Source: Zerene cesonia (lineage: Eukaryota > Arthropoda > Insecta > Lepidoptera > Pieridae). Taken from it: 64,000 nt of DNA. The DNA lies in contig NC_052111.1 in the NCBI RefSeq assembly GCF_012273895.1, positions 1,116,001 to 1,180,000 on the forward strand, read 5' to 3'. This document shows, piece by piece, positions 23,855 to 37,827 of this stretch; the stretch's first letter is position 1; each line of letters begins with the position of its first letter. The position numbers were made by a program, and so were the translations under genes. The notes beneath the pieces are model-generated. The model was not told where the DNA came from. It saw only the letters and a list, made by a program, of their open reading frames with translations, and made no database searches.

Positions 23855-26376
23855 TTTTAGAGAAAAAAAGTCGTTAAAAATATAAGTTATACTGTTGATA
23901 GTTACACGAACACCTGCACATTGGTTGGTAAATTTCGTTTCGTTGTCTACGTAACTATGCTGAATCATCGATACCGTTTGATTAGATTTCAGATATTATT
24001 GCACGATGCTTAAATAATTAAATAGAATTAAGTCGTTTTATAATGTATGGTTTATTTATTTTTATCTTTGCCCCATATCTATTAAGTGAATAGCAGACAA
24101 AAATAAATAAATAGGAAAATGGAAGACATCAGATTAATTGATAATAAATTCGCCATAATTATGAGAGACACATTAAAAAAATTGGCACTAAATTTTTTTG
24201 GGTTCACTTTAAAGTCAAGTTATAAATATATTTTTCTTAATGTATACCTATTATGTACAAACAAATCAACACAGCGAATTAGTAACATAAATAGAGTGTT
24301 GTTGTGTTATCAACTGTAGTGTAAGTAGTAAAACAAAGTCGGTCAAGTGGTTCTGTGATAGATGATCTGTCTTAAGATTACTATAAACTCGGCGCAAACA
24401 CTTCAAGCATTTGAATACTTGATTTTTAAATCGTCGAACTGATTTTTATTCGCTTCAGTATTGATTTCCTCATTTATAAGACACTTGCAGAGGCCCTAAA
24501 TAAAGGAATGCAAGTATTAAATGTGTACAACTCTCTTTCCCATTTGAATATTACATAACATCGGCCCCCAGAGAAATATTAATCAAAATCGGAAATAGGA
24601 GAGAAGACAGTTCAGAAATGTATAGTCATGAGTATTCTCTTAATATTTATTCCAAGTTCATGGATAAAAAAAATCGTTTTTTCAGTTCTGCGGAGTGATG
24701 GGAAAAACGGCAATCAGGACACACTGAGATCTACGCGTAATATTGATTATTTGAAATTGTAAAGTGTACTAGATATGAATTTTAATATTAATAGATTTGA
24801 TAAGAGTGAAGAGGAGTCAAGCACGTTTACTTATAAACTTAAGGTCCAAAATTTTCGCCATGTTTCATGGAATATCACAGGAATCCGGGCTTGAAAACTG
24901 TATTATTATATATACCCTTCTGTATTATTATTAGCCATAAGTATGGCAAATTGGGGTAGAAGATAACGTGTTAAAACTGAGAAAAAGGTATTGCTGTGGA
25001 CTTAACTTTTTTAAAAGCTTCTCTTTGTCTGAAATATTAATGGAAATATTGTTACTTTGGACATATAATTTTTCTTAACAATTTGTCCAAACAATCTTGT
25101 ATATAATATAATCATATAACTAACTATTCTTTCTCTCTTTTATAAAAATAAAACAAAAAAAAAAAAAACAATATGTTTTATATATCCATGGTTAATTTGC
25201 TATCTACTAAGATAACTAGCTGCCGAAAAACTAATTATTCAGTAGACGGCAAAGTGAAAATCTTACTAAGTGGCCCATCTACTTATCTGCATTCAAAAGG
25301 AATATTTTTGTGCCCTTTTTCATTGCTGCTCCCCTCAAATTGTAATTTTCAATTCGAACCAGTAGGTAATTGCTGAGATAACTGTATTCAGACAAACAAA
25401 CAAACTCTTCAGCTTTATAATATGTAGATAAAGAATAATTTTTGATAAATTTCCCACAGTGAGCGTATTATGTGGATTATGTACAATTATTGTGTTAATA
25501 ATGTTATCAGTGATATAATAAAAACAACCTTGAGTGTCAAAAATTACTTTATTATTATCCTATAGATAACTTAAGATATATAATTTCGGCAATTTATTAC
25601 GCATCCCTTATTAGTACCTACATATTTTTAAACGACGTTTACAAATACGAAGGAGGTTCTCAATTCGCCTGTATGTTGTTTTTGGTACATAAAACATATT
25701 TATGAAAACCCATGTTTTGAAATTGTTGTCCTTTGGTCCCATTCTAGCAAGTAGCATCTGTGGTGGAACCTCCTCCTTAAGGACGTTGGTAACATCTTTT
25801 GTAGAAGAATAACAAATTTCTTAATATTAAATTATAATGATCACAGGCTTATTAAGATTTAATGCTTTGAAACAATATTAAAACAATATCCATTCAAGTC
25901 CTAATCCTACCTATTATTGTGTCACTAGTTTGAACGTCACACCTAACCTAATTATAATTTTACAAAAATTAAGCACTTATTATCGTATTAATTTTGAAAC
26001 TTCTTAGTCTTAATTATGAATAAATAACTGTTATTTACAATGGTGTGATAAGTCACCTATATATATTAAGTAACGCCGCAAGAATATCATGAATAAAAAA
26101 AGCATTTAATACTCAAGTGTCCATTAAAACATTTTAAAAGACGTTTTCTAGAAGACGATTTTGTTATATCAATACGATGGTGATTATTTACTGATAGTAC
26201 ATTATATTTAATCGATTGTTTATTCACATGTAATTTGAGATTATTTTACGCTTCTTTGGTATTTTTAAAAAGTTCTATGAAAGTAGCCGTTGATGCTGTG
26301 TTGAGATGTATAACCACTTAACTTCTTCTTTCTTCATTTGTTAAGACAAATGTTATGACATTTCAGCAATTTTGTA
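23855..26376. other. Rost D to Rost E intergenic region
   Basis: About 2.5 kb, AT-rich. It contains a family-2 repeat copy (25640-25790). A minus-strand AATAAA at 26224-26219, about 155 bases past the stop of E, is a likely polyadenylation signal. Short ORFs at 24119 and 25173 look like chance. Confidence 0.55.
25640..25790. repeat. Interspersed repeat copy (family 2)
   Basis: The stretch GAAGGAGGTTCTCAATTCG followed further on by TTTGGTCCCATT recurs at 37828-37990. Shorter related pieces lie near 26899-26960 and 52842-52930. No ORF inside; class unknown. Confidence 0.65.
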
Positions 26377-29300
26377 TTAAGGTTCAAAAGCGTCGTTATA
26401 AACTCCATTTTTATTTTCCGTATATTTCCTCACGACGAAGTCACGTGCTGTTGCGATGCCCACTGCTAGAATGTGCATGAGGGCGAAAAATAGAGCCGTC
26501 AAAGTTAATACTATGAGTGTTTCCAGAGGTTTCGACCAGTCTATCACGGGGTATATGAAGGGGTTGCCCCATCTAAAAATAAAGGAATTTTAATTAATAC
26601 GTATTATGGCTTTTTTCTTGTATATTGTCTTACAATGTGTATTATTATTTATATGTTTATTAATAAACGCTGACACGTGTATTTCAATGGTACTCATAAT
26701 AATAGTTAAACTCGCAGATCGTCTTTTGCGTTTAATAAACGAGGTCCGGAAAGCTTATCTAAGTAGGACAAAGTAATGTCTGTAATAGTTTTTTAATGTA
26801 AAGGTAATGGAATGATTCCTATATCATAGTTCGGAGATAATGTTACGGAGATAAGTTGCATTTTTATGAAGCACAAAAATCGTCATGTTTTTAGAATAAA
26901 ACCGACTTCAAAGAAGGAGGTTTTCAATTCAACTGTTTATTTATGTGATGGTTACTCTTTCATCTAATTTAAATAGAATAAATCTACATAACTGAACTTG
27001 AATCTATTATTAGATATTGTATATATGTTAAAATGAATTATATTCATATATAAAATGATATTAGTATTCAATGATAGCATAGAGAACACGAATCATCATA
27101 GATTATTAAGATTTTCTCCTTGACACGGGAGGATACTTGTAGCTCAAGCAAGGTCTGGTCTCCTTATAATTACTTTTGAATAATATTATGGTTGGTTCAT
27201 TAAGACTTGTCTATATATATACGCGACACAACAAACTAAATGTACTGACAAGTCCGTTTATTTTCTATTGTTTTCCTTACACAAGACTTTTATTAATAAA
27301 TTATTTATTTATTATGTTAATTTCAAATTGCAATAATTATTATGGAATAATTTCAATATTACTATAATACTGTTTTTTTTGTTATGATTACAGTTAGAAA
27401 TTAAAAACTTTTTAATGGATTTCAAACGCGATTTATTCATTATATTATTAACCCGACGTTTCGAACACTTTATAACGAGCGTGGTCACGGGGAGAGAGAC
27501 CACGACCACTTTTAAAATCCGTTAAAAAGTTTTTAATTTCTAAATGTAATCATAACAAAAAATAAAATTATAGTATTATAGTAATATTGAAATTATAAAA
27601 TATATAATAATATATTAATATATAATATTCGCGTAAAATCAAACACAAGAAAATACTATTTTTACAGTTATTAAGGTACATGACGAGGGGTTTAATTAAG
27701 GCATAACTCCGACCTTGCCTTATCGATTACATGCAAATATTGCGTTAGACATGTAATTAAGTACCTAGAGGTAGATAAAATGATTTTGTAACTTCCTTCC
27801 GTTGGATTATCAGTGAGTTAGTTAATTCAAATGTTATATTAAGCAACCTCAAATATAAGGACAAAATATAAACTTATGCTAAATAAACAAGTTACGAACA
27901 ATTTCGAAATATGTTCGCCATTTATACATATTAGCATATCTTTATAAATTAAAGCAACACAAAGACATGTGACATCTGCCAACCCGCACTTGGCCAGCGT
28001 GGTGGATTATGGCCTCAACCCTTTTAGGAAGCTTTTGTCCTAGCAGAGGGAACATGTATGAGTTGATAATGATGAGCATATCTTTATAATTGCTATCTCA
28101 AAGACGTGGTGTACAAGTAATATATTAGTTGTGACGTTGTATTTCAATACTTTACGCCTTACGGCATAAGATTTTGAAGTGTTCATCAGACTAATTCGAT
28201 AGAATCTATGTTAAATGAAATAGGAGAAAAAAGAAATCATATTTTGCTTCATACGAATTGCAGCCTTTTACTTTGAGTAATTTTTGTATATAAAATGAAT
28301 ATTAATATGAACATGTATGTATATGTATATGAACATGTAAACTAAATATAAAATTAAATTCTTAAACAATTGCTATTCAAATAATGAATTTTATACGTAT
28401 GAATTGGTATCCAAATTTATGTCTGTCTTTCGTATCTGACAAAGATTTACGAACGTGCTTTTAAAAAATATCACAAACATTAAGTAGTGTATTCAGATAT
28501 AATAATATAGAATTAATGTTGTGGAGAAAAATTCATTTTTTTATACAGTTCATAAAAAAATATACTAATTATGTGTAATTAATATTAAGTGGAATATAAA
28601 GTTATCCTTTTCGAAAACTCTTTTTTATAGAATGAGATATAAATTATAACATTATTTAAACATCACTTAACAAGTGGCTATTGCCGAAGTAAACAGACTC
28701 AGTTTACCTTCAGCAAAATTGATATTATACACATATATACACATGAACTAGGCGTCAAAGGTATTCGCAAATATAATGCTGGCGTTTATTCTGTTTAGTT
28801 TATGGTTAAATACGTACAAGGTTGCCGTATTATTGTAGGATCTGGCAGAAGTTTGTTCAACCCTAACCACTTAACTTTTAAACAAAGATTTTGGTAAATA
28901 ATAAAATTAATTATTAAATAAGTCATAAATAATGTTAATTCAAATATAAACAAAGGATCAAATAATTTTTGTTTGTATGTAAAAGCATGGTACGTAGAAG
29001 CGTAACTTTATTTAGTTCTATAAAACATAAGGGTATTTACCTACTCTGAATATGCTTTATCTTAATGTGTTTTTTCTCTTTTTTGGAATAGCCCTTATAA
29101 TTGGGGCAGCGATCATTATGAAAATTAGATAGAATTAGACATAGATAGCTTTCCGTACTAGTAAATTTGAAATTATTTGATTTTGTTTTTTTCTTAGAAA
29201 TTAATCTGCAAAAAGTTAAACTCACATTTTTTTAGACAGGTGATTTTGACTATCACCTTAGACGAGTTCTAGGCAATAATTTCATATTTTACAAATACCT

Positions 29301-30074
29301 TCTTATCAACTGATTTATGCAGAATGTGTGTATATAAATAATGTTTTGCGTATTCAAAACCTTTAAAATCACAAATAAACGATAATTTGCTTGAGGCTAT
29401 TGACATTTAATATGACATTTACGCAGAATTGAATATACAACAAGTAGCTAGTAATTCTTCGTTATTTTCGAAGGTTCCTTTAGACAATGTTATGTTTGCT
29501 CGTGAAGATTTAGTATTTATTGAGATTGCCGCATGATCTTAAATAGAAACCTTGAATTAGGGTGAATCTTGGTACCCGTTATATGAGTGATCTATGAAAT
29601 TTACAACACTTAAAATATGTGCTTACTTATAATTTATTTATAATGGATTAATTCACGTTTTGTTTTTCAATGTTTATGAAAGTTACTCCATGCAAAAGTC
29701 ACATGCATCAAGTAATTGTAATTAATATAGGAAAAATGCTTATAAAATGATATTTACATATTTTCATAATAACTTTTTGAATAATTATAATGGTTTCTAA
29801 AATCCAACGACTCTAACGTAGAAATCACAAATTTTTATATCATATAATAATGTGATACAATTTCGTATCACACATTAATGGAATAATACATTATACGAAA
29901 TTGTATCGTATTAATGAGGTAATCCCTACATTCAAAATCTCTCCGAAAAAAGCAAGTATTTCTACAGCTGATGTTTTATTATGCCACATAAGCTATATCG
30001 CTGCAACATATCATCAAAATCCGTTTAGGGGTTTTCACATGATAAAGTAACAAACAAAAAATGTACATGTGTGT

Positions 30075-30120
<46 letters not shown>

Positions 30121-33100
30121 ATAGTAACAACATTCACGTTTACTATATTTATAGTATCAACTTACGGATCATGTCCCTCAGCGAAGAAATGCGCGAGCGT
30201 GAACAGCAGATAGACTCCGGAGAAGTACAGCGGCTGCATGACGTGCAGCAGCCGGCTCGGCAGCCGCGAGAGCACCAGCTCTATCAGCATCAGCCCCGAG
30301 TTGGCGCCGTGCAGCATCACGTCCAAGATCGGGTTTGGCGCGTAATTCGAATTCCTGCCCGCTATCACACCAATCGATAATTAGATTGCCTATTTTCGTA
30401 TATGGCAGTGACCCAATAAACCGGTTGCGGTTATGAATTAAGTGGGTAATGTTGGGCAATTGGAATGACCTTTTTTGAAAGTATTTTAATTATGTTAGGT
30501 GGTGGCTTTGGTTTGGTTATTGGTGATTCTTGTATGTTTACATTTGTATAGTTCTTTGACAATTGTATGTATAATCATCAATAAAAAGGGTTTTAAAACG
30601 ATGATTTATTAAAAGTAATTATTTGACAATCTCCTAAGCTGTTTCATAACAACATTATAACTACAATGTCGAGGCAATTAGAAAAGTACATTTGCAACAG
30701 TCATTAATTATTAATAAATCAAACTATCACGCGATGATAAAAATACTCTCGAAGTGTACAGTGAACCTAATTATTGTTTGCTCGTTCACAATATTTTTAT
30801 ACATTCGCTTCAAATGGGTCCTCTAATATTATTTAAAAAGATACAACAAGCCCTTAAACTTTCAATTCGGTCTTTAGGTGAAAATTTTAATTTTAATTGC
30901 GACAATGGATATAAACGCCAAGAAAAACCTTGAGAAAAACAATTTACTCTAATTCACGCGTAGTGAGGTCACATTGTGAGAGGATTAAAAAAATGGCCAC
31001 AGTCACGCCAATGGTACCCATGCATATTTCGGTCACGGACTTACATTATTGGCGGACGCCTTAATTTCAAAAGTTTTAAGTATAAATTAGAATGATAATA
31101 AAATCGCGTCGATTGTAAAACATCCATTTCTGACTCAATGAAAAGAACTTATAAAATCAGCACGTGTATTGTGTACATATTTCACTACTTAGTAGTTTGA
31201 CGTGTATTTTTACATAATTGTTGTCTAATCGTCATTTGGTATTGTTAGTTTAATAGAGCAAGCGATATATCAGGAATGCGAACTCCAATTATGCGCATAA
31301 GAGGTGCATTTATAGTAATTAAATAGAAAAATGTTTGTAAAATTTAAAAGTTATCCTTTAAATTTTTAGTTTGTTAGTATTGAATGAGACATTTTTAAAG
31401 AATAGAAAAATTCAGTAGGCGGGATTCGAACCCGCGTCTTTATGCCAAACAGTAGCAACATCTAGGCTCTCGGCCACCCGTGATAAAATTTATCAAGTTA
31501 TCCATTGCCAACTTGCATTGATAAATAATATTAATCATTTGTATTTACAAGTTGCATTTTGATGGTAAGAATATTTTGTTAGAGTCGGTATTTATGTTAA
31601 AATTGTAAGTTAATAAAAGATAAACGATAGCACACATAAGCAGGGTACACACAGATTTATTGTTACAGCGTATAACAAATACAATAATTCAAATCTATTC
31701 TTATAAAAATCTACTAAAGTTTTAGCGTATATATGATAATTATTACTAAAAATGTAGATAGATTTCAAATTATAATGATTGAAGCATTTGAACAATGTGT
31801 GATTAATAAATTGTATACTTACGAGCTCTTAAAACTGCCCAATAGAATAATGTGATAAGGAAAGCTAGAGGAATTGTTATGTTGTACAACACCCAGTACG
31901 TCCTCACGTACCATGGTAGACCTGAAAATTATATAAAATAAATAAAAAATATTAGAAGTCTACCATCTTAGCTGGGTAATAGATTTTTAGCATCGATAAC
32001 GCTTCTCATGTACGTTCCATTTACACACACACACACATATCGCGTAAATAAACAAGGAATCTGCGTTATATCCACAGATACTATACTAATTTAGATTCCC
32101 ACCATCGAATACAATGATAAATATAAATGTTGGTATTATCTCGATTCGTAGAGGAGTCACTCCGATACGTTTAAGAGAATATCGAATAAGCCCGATAATT
32201 ATATTCGCTATAAATAACTAATAAATAAACTTTTCCAAGTTCTCTTTTCTAAATGGAAACGCAATGGTCCAGTGCTAAGAATTTTCTTATTAAAAAAAAA
32301 ATTATTTATGTCATAAATAAGTAACAAACAACCTACAAATGTATTATCCCGGAGTAAATTATTAATACTTGAACACTTCAAATGTATGTCAGTTTTAATT
32401 TAATCGTAAGCACCTCATTAAATCACTAAGGCAGTAACTAAACATTAATTAATGCTTTTCACGTGTCAATTGGCGTAAACATAAATAAGTTGCGAAATCG
32501 CGCATGCAACAATGCACAAGGCAATAATAATAAAAACATTAAAATGAGTTGTGAATTCATGGTCAAAGGCGAAGAACCTTTTCGCGTTGTTCAAGTAAAT
32601 TGCGTCACCAACGAAGATGTTAGAGACCTTGTGCTTTCATTCACACTCGAGGTTATAAACTACGATGTTACTTTTATTACGTTTTTATTAATGCGTTTAT
32701 AATTATTATTGAATTAGCTACTAACTATTAGCTCTCGGATAAGCATTTTATAGATTGGAGCGATAAGATTTTAATAGTTGAATAAAATCTTGAACGTTAG
32801 ACGGCTGACAGGCTTCGGTAAACTAAGTGTTGTGTTTTAGCAAAGGAAAAAATATTTGACTGCCGCAGCAATAGTTAGAAACATTTGGCCTATATGTTAT
32901 TTGTATTTCTGTTTGGACACGCGCCGATCATCAGTTACCATTTCTCTGCCGGGATTAATGACACGTCGTGCCAATTTAGTTGACAATGTTGCAGTTGGGC
33001 ATCCTAGCTCGACTATTTATAGACCTAATGTTGGCCTAGGTCTGGACAGTTTACAAGCTCAAGAATTTGTCAAAATCAATCGTAACAAATACTGATATTA

Positions 33101-33587
33101 ATGTTCTCGACATAGAAGGTCTGTGTCCCTGCCGTGGGAAAATAAGTTGGCTGATGATGATGAATGAGTGAATTAATGTTTTCGACTCATATCACACTAT
33201 TATTATTCTTAAAACAAAACTTTACGCATTATATAGTTCGCGCTTGTTGTGATATTATGAAATCGCAAACTTACCAGGTAAATCTCCAGGAATTTTCTTA
33301 ACGCAAACTAAAATTCCAAATAGAGATTCGAAAAGTATCATAATCAAGCCCCAATGCGTCATATATAGGAGGAACATTTCTCGAGGTCCCCAGAAGCAAA
33401 CGACGGACCACGTAATAATACACACTGCCCATACAAATATCGGCACTCGCCAGAACAGCGGGGACACCCTTCCGGTCCATGACCTCGTGAACAGTTCCGG
33501 AGCCTCGTTTCCTTCCCTGAGCGCGGCGATACAGCACCCGAACAAGTGATCTGGCGCATTTTTCTTCCAATTGTCTACTTTAGTCAT
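26377..33587 (-). CDS. rost-like: Rolling stone-like membrane protein E (four exons, 267 aa)
   Basis: Exons on the minus strand are 33587-33275, 31921-31823, 30361-30166 and 26572-26377, with phases 1, 1 and 2. The 267-residue product opens MTKVDNWKKNAPDHLFGCC. Family motifs are LYMTHWG in exon 1, GLPWYVRTYWVLYNITIPL in exon 2, LHGANS in exon 3 and WGNPFIYPVIDWSKP in exon 4. The usual GGTD is replaced by EGHD, and SDFYL..WQ by PELFTRSWT, so this is a divergent paralog. Exon 3 is strikingly GC-rich; its acceptor (TAG before 30361) lacks a clear pyrimidine tract and is the least certain junction. Introns are the longest among A-E (about 3.6 kb before the last exon) and hold a terminal-inverted-repeat element, a GT microsatellite and other repeats. 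A candidate poly(A) signal is at 26224-26219. Confidence 0.88.
26899..26960. repeat. Interspersed repeat fragment (family 2 related)
   Basis: AAAACCGACTTCAAAGAAGG followed by AGGTTTTCAATTCAACTG resembles the copy at 52842-52930 and the longer copies at 25640 and 37828. In intron 3 of Rost E. Confidence 0.55.
27347..27596. mobile_element. Non-autonomous element with long terminal inverted repeats
   Basis: The left end (27347-27420) and right end (27525-27596) are inverted copies of each other over about 70 bases, with a few mismatches and a small indel. The centre carries CCCGACGTTTCGAACACTT and a CACGG-rich segment, with no ORF of note. About 250 bases in total, consistent with a MITE-like DNA element. 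It lies in intron 3 of Rost E. Superfamily and target-site duplication could not be fixed by eye. Confidence 0.7.
27975..28080 (+). repeat. Short interspersed repeat fragment (family 4)
   Basis: The segment ACTTGGCCAGCGTGGTGGAT to ATGAGTTGATAATGATGAGC has the look of a widespread lepidopteran interspersed repeat that ends in ATG-rich tails. A related tail is at 33115-33170. Assigned from general familiarity, not a search. Confidence 0.5.
29854..29907. repeat. 14-bp inverted repeat
   Basis: GATACAATTTCGTA (29854-29867) is inverted at 29894-29907 with a 26-base spacer. It may be a remnant of a small DNA element. In intron 3 of Rost E. Confidence 0.6.
30066..30122. repeat. GT/GTAT microsatellite
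   Basis: About 20 GT dinucleotides run on into GTAT repeats. It starts about 45 bases downstream (in gene sense) of exon 3 of Rost E, inside intron 3. Confidence 0.95.
31412..31485 (-). repeat. tRNA-like sequence, probable SINE head or tRNA relic
   Basis: Read on the minus strand it has a TGGCCGAG A-box-like segment and a perfect T-arm (5-bp stem around GGTTCGAATCC, 31419-31435). The would-be acceptor stem pairs poorly, so a working tRNA is unlikely. It lies in intron 2 of Rost E. Confidence 0.6.
33115..33170. repeat. Short interspersed repeat tail (family 4 related)
   Basis: Contains GTCCCTGCCGTGGGAAAAT followed by TTGGCTGATGATGATGAATG, resembling the ATG-rich tail at 27975-28080. In intron 1 of Rost E. 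Confidence 0.4.
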
Positions 33588-35105
33588 TGTGTTCTCTATT
33601 GTCTTTTAGTACGAAGTAAACACGTCAGTTTTTGTTTGATTAACCTTCTGTTGGTATGCTTTAGCTGTGAACAAATAACGCAATATTAGTCATTGTTAGC
33701 TCTCGTACCCTAACTGGTGTGAACTGTGAAATGCAACTTAAATTTATCAAAGGTTTCAAATCGATGTAGACCATATGATCGAAATATTTATAGAATGTAT
33801 TATTCGACCCTGAATGATTGAAGGTCTAGAGCGTGCTGTTCAAGTTACATTGGTTTGGCAATAGCTGCAACTTTTGGATCTAATAACTATGTATCAGAGT
33901 TATTACGTAATCTCATTTATTCCGTTTTAAAAGTCAAGGGAAATAGAATTAGAATGAATTACAAGTGTACAAAAACTGTTGATATTTGAATAGATTTGTT
34001 TTTCTATTCTAAGAGAATTTAATATATTTTCTAATGATAGTAATTTATTTCGACACATATTTGTTGTTATTGAAATGTGATCTTAAAATCAGTTTTATAT
34101 ACTTAGATTTTCTCCAACATTCCGTCTTTAATAGTATTATAAACAGGTGTGAACTGAGACATGATTTTATTTGAACAATAGTGTTATGTTTGTTCTTTTA
34201 TTATAAAATTAATGGTATTTTAAAGTGGCAGTAGGCAGTAGTATTTTTAATGGTACGGTACTTAAGTTGTCGAGTTTATTAAGTTTCTACTAAAAATTCT
34301 ACTAAATTTCTTCTTTATATGCATTTTATATTTGAGACGAAAGATAACAGTCCCCATAAAATATAGTTTTTATAGATCTTATAGTTCCAAAGGTTGATTT
34401 ATTGTTTTTTTTTTACAATAACAACAAAATATTTTGTAACGAAATTGTTAATCTATCTATATTTCATTATGATCAGATAATTATGTTGTCTTTTGCTATG
34501 AGATTGACTCATTATTTCAATGACGATAGGCCACATTAAACCAAGAAAAGCGCTCAGAGTATAAATTCATATTCAACAAGATTTTCCTATACGTAACCTT
34601 TTGAGTGATGTACGGTTTAAGAATTCTCGATAGGAAGGCAAGTTTCCAATAACATAACAGTCGGAAAAAATTATCTAATCTTGCTTCACTTATGTTATCC
34701 CGAATACCTAATTTTAATTTATTTATCTTCTATTAAATCTTTACTATAATCTTCAATTGCAATCGGCACGTACCTATCATACGTTTACTTATATGGAATT
34801 GGACGTTAATGCTTCGTGCTTATGCTTCATTATCTGTGCAGCAAACCTTACCGACTGGGTAAGGTCACAGAGCATTTTCCTCGTTTTCTACAGCCATGAT
34901 CAATTCCTGTGTTGGATCGGCACCGGCACGCGAAGTATCAAGGGAAACGCTATAGGAAACTGTCGTAATTGTAATACGAACGAAAGATAGCCCGCTGCGT
35001 ACTTACGAAAAGGCTATCCGCTACACAATAGTGGCTATGTGCAATGTTCATTTATGATTTGGTGTAGTTGAAATGTTTCCAATGGTTGGCTAGTTTTATA
35101 TGTTA

Positions 35106-35302
35106 CTAGCTGCGCCCCGCGGTTTCACCCACGTAAGTCCGTATCCCGTAGGAATATCGGGATAAAAAGTTGCCTATATGTTATTCCAGTTGTCCAGCTA
35201 TATACGTACTAAATTGCAATCGGTTCAGTAGTTTTTGCGTGAAAGAGCAACAAACACACACACATCCTTATAAACTTTCGCATTTATAATATTGAGTAGG
35301 AG
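35106..35302 (+). repeat. Interspersed repeat, fuller copy (family 1)
   Basis: Starts ACTAGCTGCGCCCCGCGG, continues through TATCGGGATAAAAAGTTGCC and ends near AATATTGAGTAGGA. It matches the inverse of 52451-52650 almost throughout and 18906-19051 in part. No ORF; element class not determined. Confidence 0.85.
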
Positions 35303-37452
35303 GATTTCGGCAACATTAATAATCTCGTTATTTGTATTGTGATTAATTTGTTAACATCATAAAATAAGAACAATATACTTAAAATCGTAATGAATGCGAT
35401 ACTTTATAAATTAATGAAAGTAAAACATAGTTCAATGAATGTAAACATTTTTTTAAATAAATTGGTACTAGCGATAAGGAAGGTCAAGATTGTTTACAAA
35501 ATGAAACAAGTGTGAATAAACATGCTTTACCTTCTCGTTGATTGAAGGTATCTTTATCGTAATTCGCATTTTTTTATGCACGTTTGATTTCTGCGTCTAT
35601 TTTCAGTTTTGCATCTGGCGCGCGCTCAAATTGTATAATTATGCTTCTAATTATGAAGCAAATCCATCGCACTGATTTTATTTTATTTTCGTTTATTAAT
35701 GTGTTAGCATTCTACACTCAAGAGTTATAGACTTATAAGATACTGCGTATTATAAAATAAAATGCTAATGCCTTGTGCCAAAACAATGTCTTAACGATTA
35801 AACGTATTTTCACGTGTTTTTCGCTTGCATTCAGATAAACCGTTTTTATGCACGTTTGACTGTTATTATTATTTTTTATCTAAAAATTATAGTATTTTTT
35901 TATTGATATGCAAAATAGCTAACAATCATGATATTCTAAATTGACGTAAATACTATTTATATGTAATCCTAATGTGTGTTTATCGCTATGAGTGGACCCA
36001 CCGACCGACCGCCGATTCGTTCTTGAGCTGTTGGCTGATATCATAGCCTGAGCCTATACAGGTCTTCTTTCAAAAAGCTATTTTTTACTTATTAAATGCA
36101 TTCTTTTATAAATAAATTCTAAATAAATAAAAAATCAACTTCGAACCCTTTCGAATATATACGGTACGAGACCGCCAATTCGGCGGTACAGTCAAGTTAA
36201 TTGTAAGATTTTTCTTTATCCCGATCCGAATATAAATAAGTAAGGTAACAAAATGTATCCTTACGAGTAATTTAATAATAAGCGTGTCCTGATTTTGCTG
36301 GTATGATTTATTCGATATGGCGGTATCTAATTTTTAAGGCCCTTTTAAGATCCATGAATGAACTTAATATTTGCTTATTACTTACTTAAAATAACATTGC
36401 AAAACAGAAAATAATTATATATTCAATAACAACTGAAACATGAATAAAATTTTATTGTTTTATCTATACCTATCCAATGACGTCAAAAAATAAAAAAATA
36501 TTCAAACATGTTGGGTTTTTCTACAATTGAAGTTGAAGATATAGTTTGGGACAAACAAGAATAGGTACGTACAATAAACAGAAACGTAATGATTCTTGGA
36601 ATTTAACGATGACATTTTAAATATTATTTTTTATTCTGATACTTGAAAAACAAGAAAGCAATATCACGATATTCCCGCCTATGCGTATTTTCTTCCGCAT
36701 TGACAAGCCATAAATACTTACATATAATTTTTACTGTTTTATAAATACAGAACGTGATATTCGTAATCGGAATATTGTAAAGTATTAATAAATCATAAAT
36801 TTCGCTATCCCAGTTTCCTTCATCTATATAAAATTTATTGTGGTAGAACATTTTAAGTGGATATATGAAAAAACAAAGAAACAATGTTTGTACTTACCGT
36901 ATTTTGAATATTGGGGTGATGTTAAGGTTATGAAAATATTATTGTTGCATTATTTAAATATAATTACAAACTAAGAAGTATTTTATGTGCCCTCATTATT
37001 TATTTAAATAAACTTTTCAAGCATTTTCACTCATATTTTTATATTTCCATTAACACACAAAACGACAAAATAAATGTGATATTTTGATTTAGTTCGAATT
37101 TCGAATTCGAATTATATTTCTAAAAATTGAAGCACGTAGAAAAGCGCGCCACTACGATAAATTACTCCTCGTATTTTATCTGTGGCCAGTGCGCATACAC
37201 GTCATGCGCATATTTCTGCGCGCGACCAACTAATCATTGTGTGATACGGTTTGCAGTAACTTCGTACTCTAGTGATGACGGGCAGCAATTCTGGCGCTCA
37301 AGGTTCTAAAAAGGTGCCTTTTTCCATTTACTAATACCATTTCCATATGCTCCCACGTACCATATTGCTTTAATCTATTGTAATGAAATCAGCTATTGTT
37401 CGCCTATCAAAAAATAAATCAGGATTGCTAATAATGGCCTACCTCTAGCCAA

Positions 37453-37488
37453 GTTTCATTCTTTGGTGGGTTCCTCAAAGAATGAAAC
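37453..37488. repeat. Perfect 13-bp hairpin
   Basis: GTTTCATTCTTTG (37453-37465) is followed after 10 bases by its exact inverse CAAAGAATGAAAC (37476-37488). No T-run or gene end is next to it; significance unknown. Confidence 0.8.
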
Positions 37489-37827
37489 CATTTACCATTT
37501 CTATTTTTTATTAAAACTTGTCTATTGTGTAGCAAAAAAGGATTTCATTTTATACCTGTTTGTCCGGCAATCACATCTCTGAAACTGATGAGTTACGTGC
37601 AATGCGGTTTTCGAAGGGTAGAACTATAATATAATAACTGTATGATCATTTCTTGATCCATTCGGAAAGGGATATAATACATTGATCAGCGGAAAATCGG
37701 ACTTCAAAAATGTTTAGCCAACTATTTGGCATCCTTTATTTATTTAAGTGTAATATTGTTTTTATTGTAGGTATCCATTGTACATTCACCGCCCTTTGCA
37801 TATTTTTACTCCTGTTTCTGTTCAACC

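Noticed and set aside
30069..30380. Plus-strand 103-codon ORF
   Set aside because: It is made of the GT microsatellite and the antisense of Rost E exon 3.
31412..31485. Functional tRNA gene
   Set aside because: Only the T-arm is intact; the acceptor stem pairs poorly. Kept as a SINE or relic.
32463..32702. 79-codon plus-strand ORF in Rost E intron 1
   Set aside because: Composition is not unusual, there is no splice context and no known motif; treated as chance.
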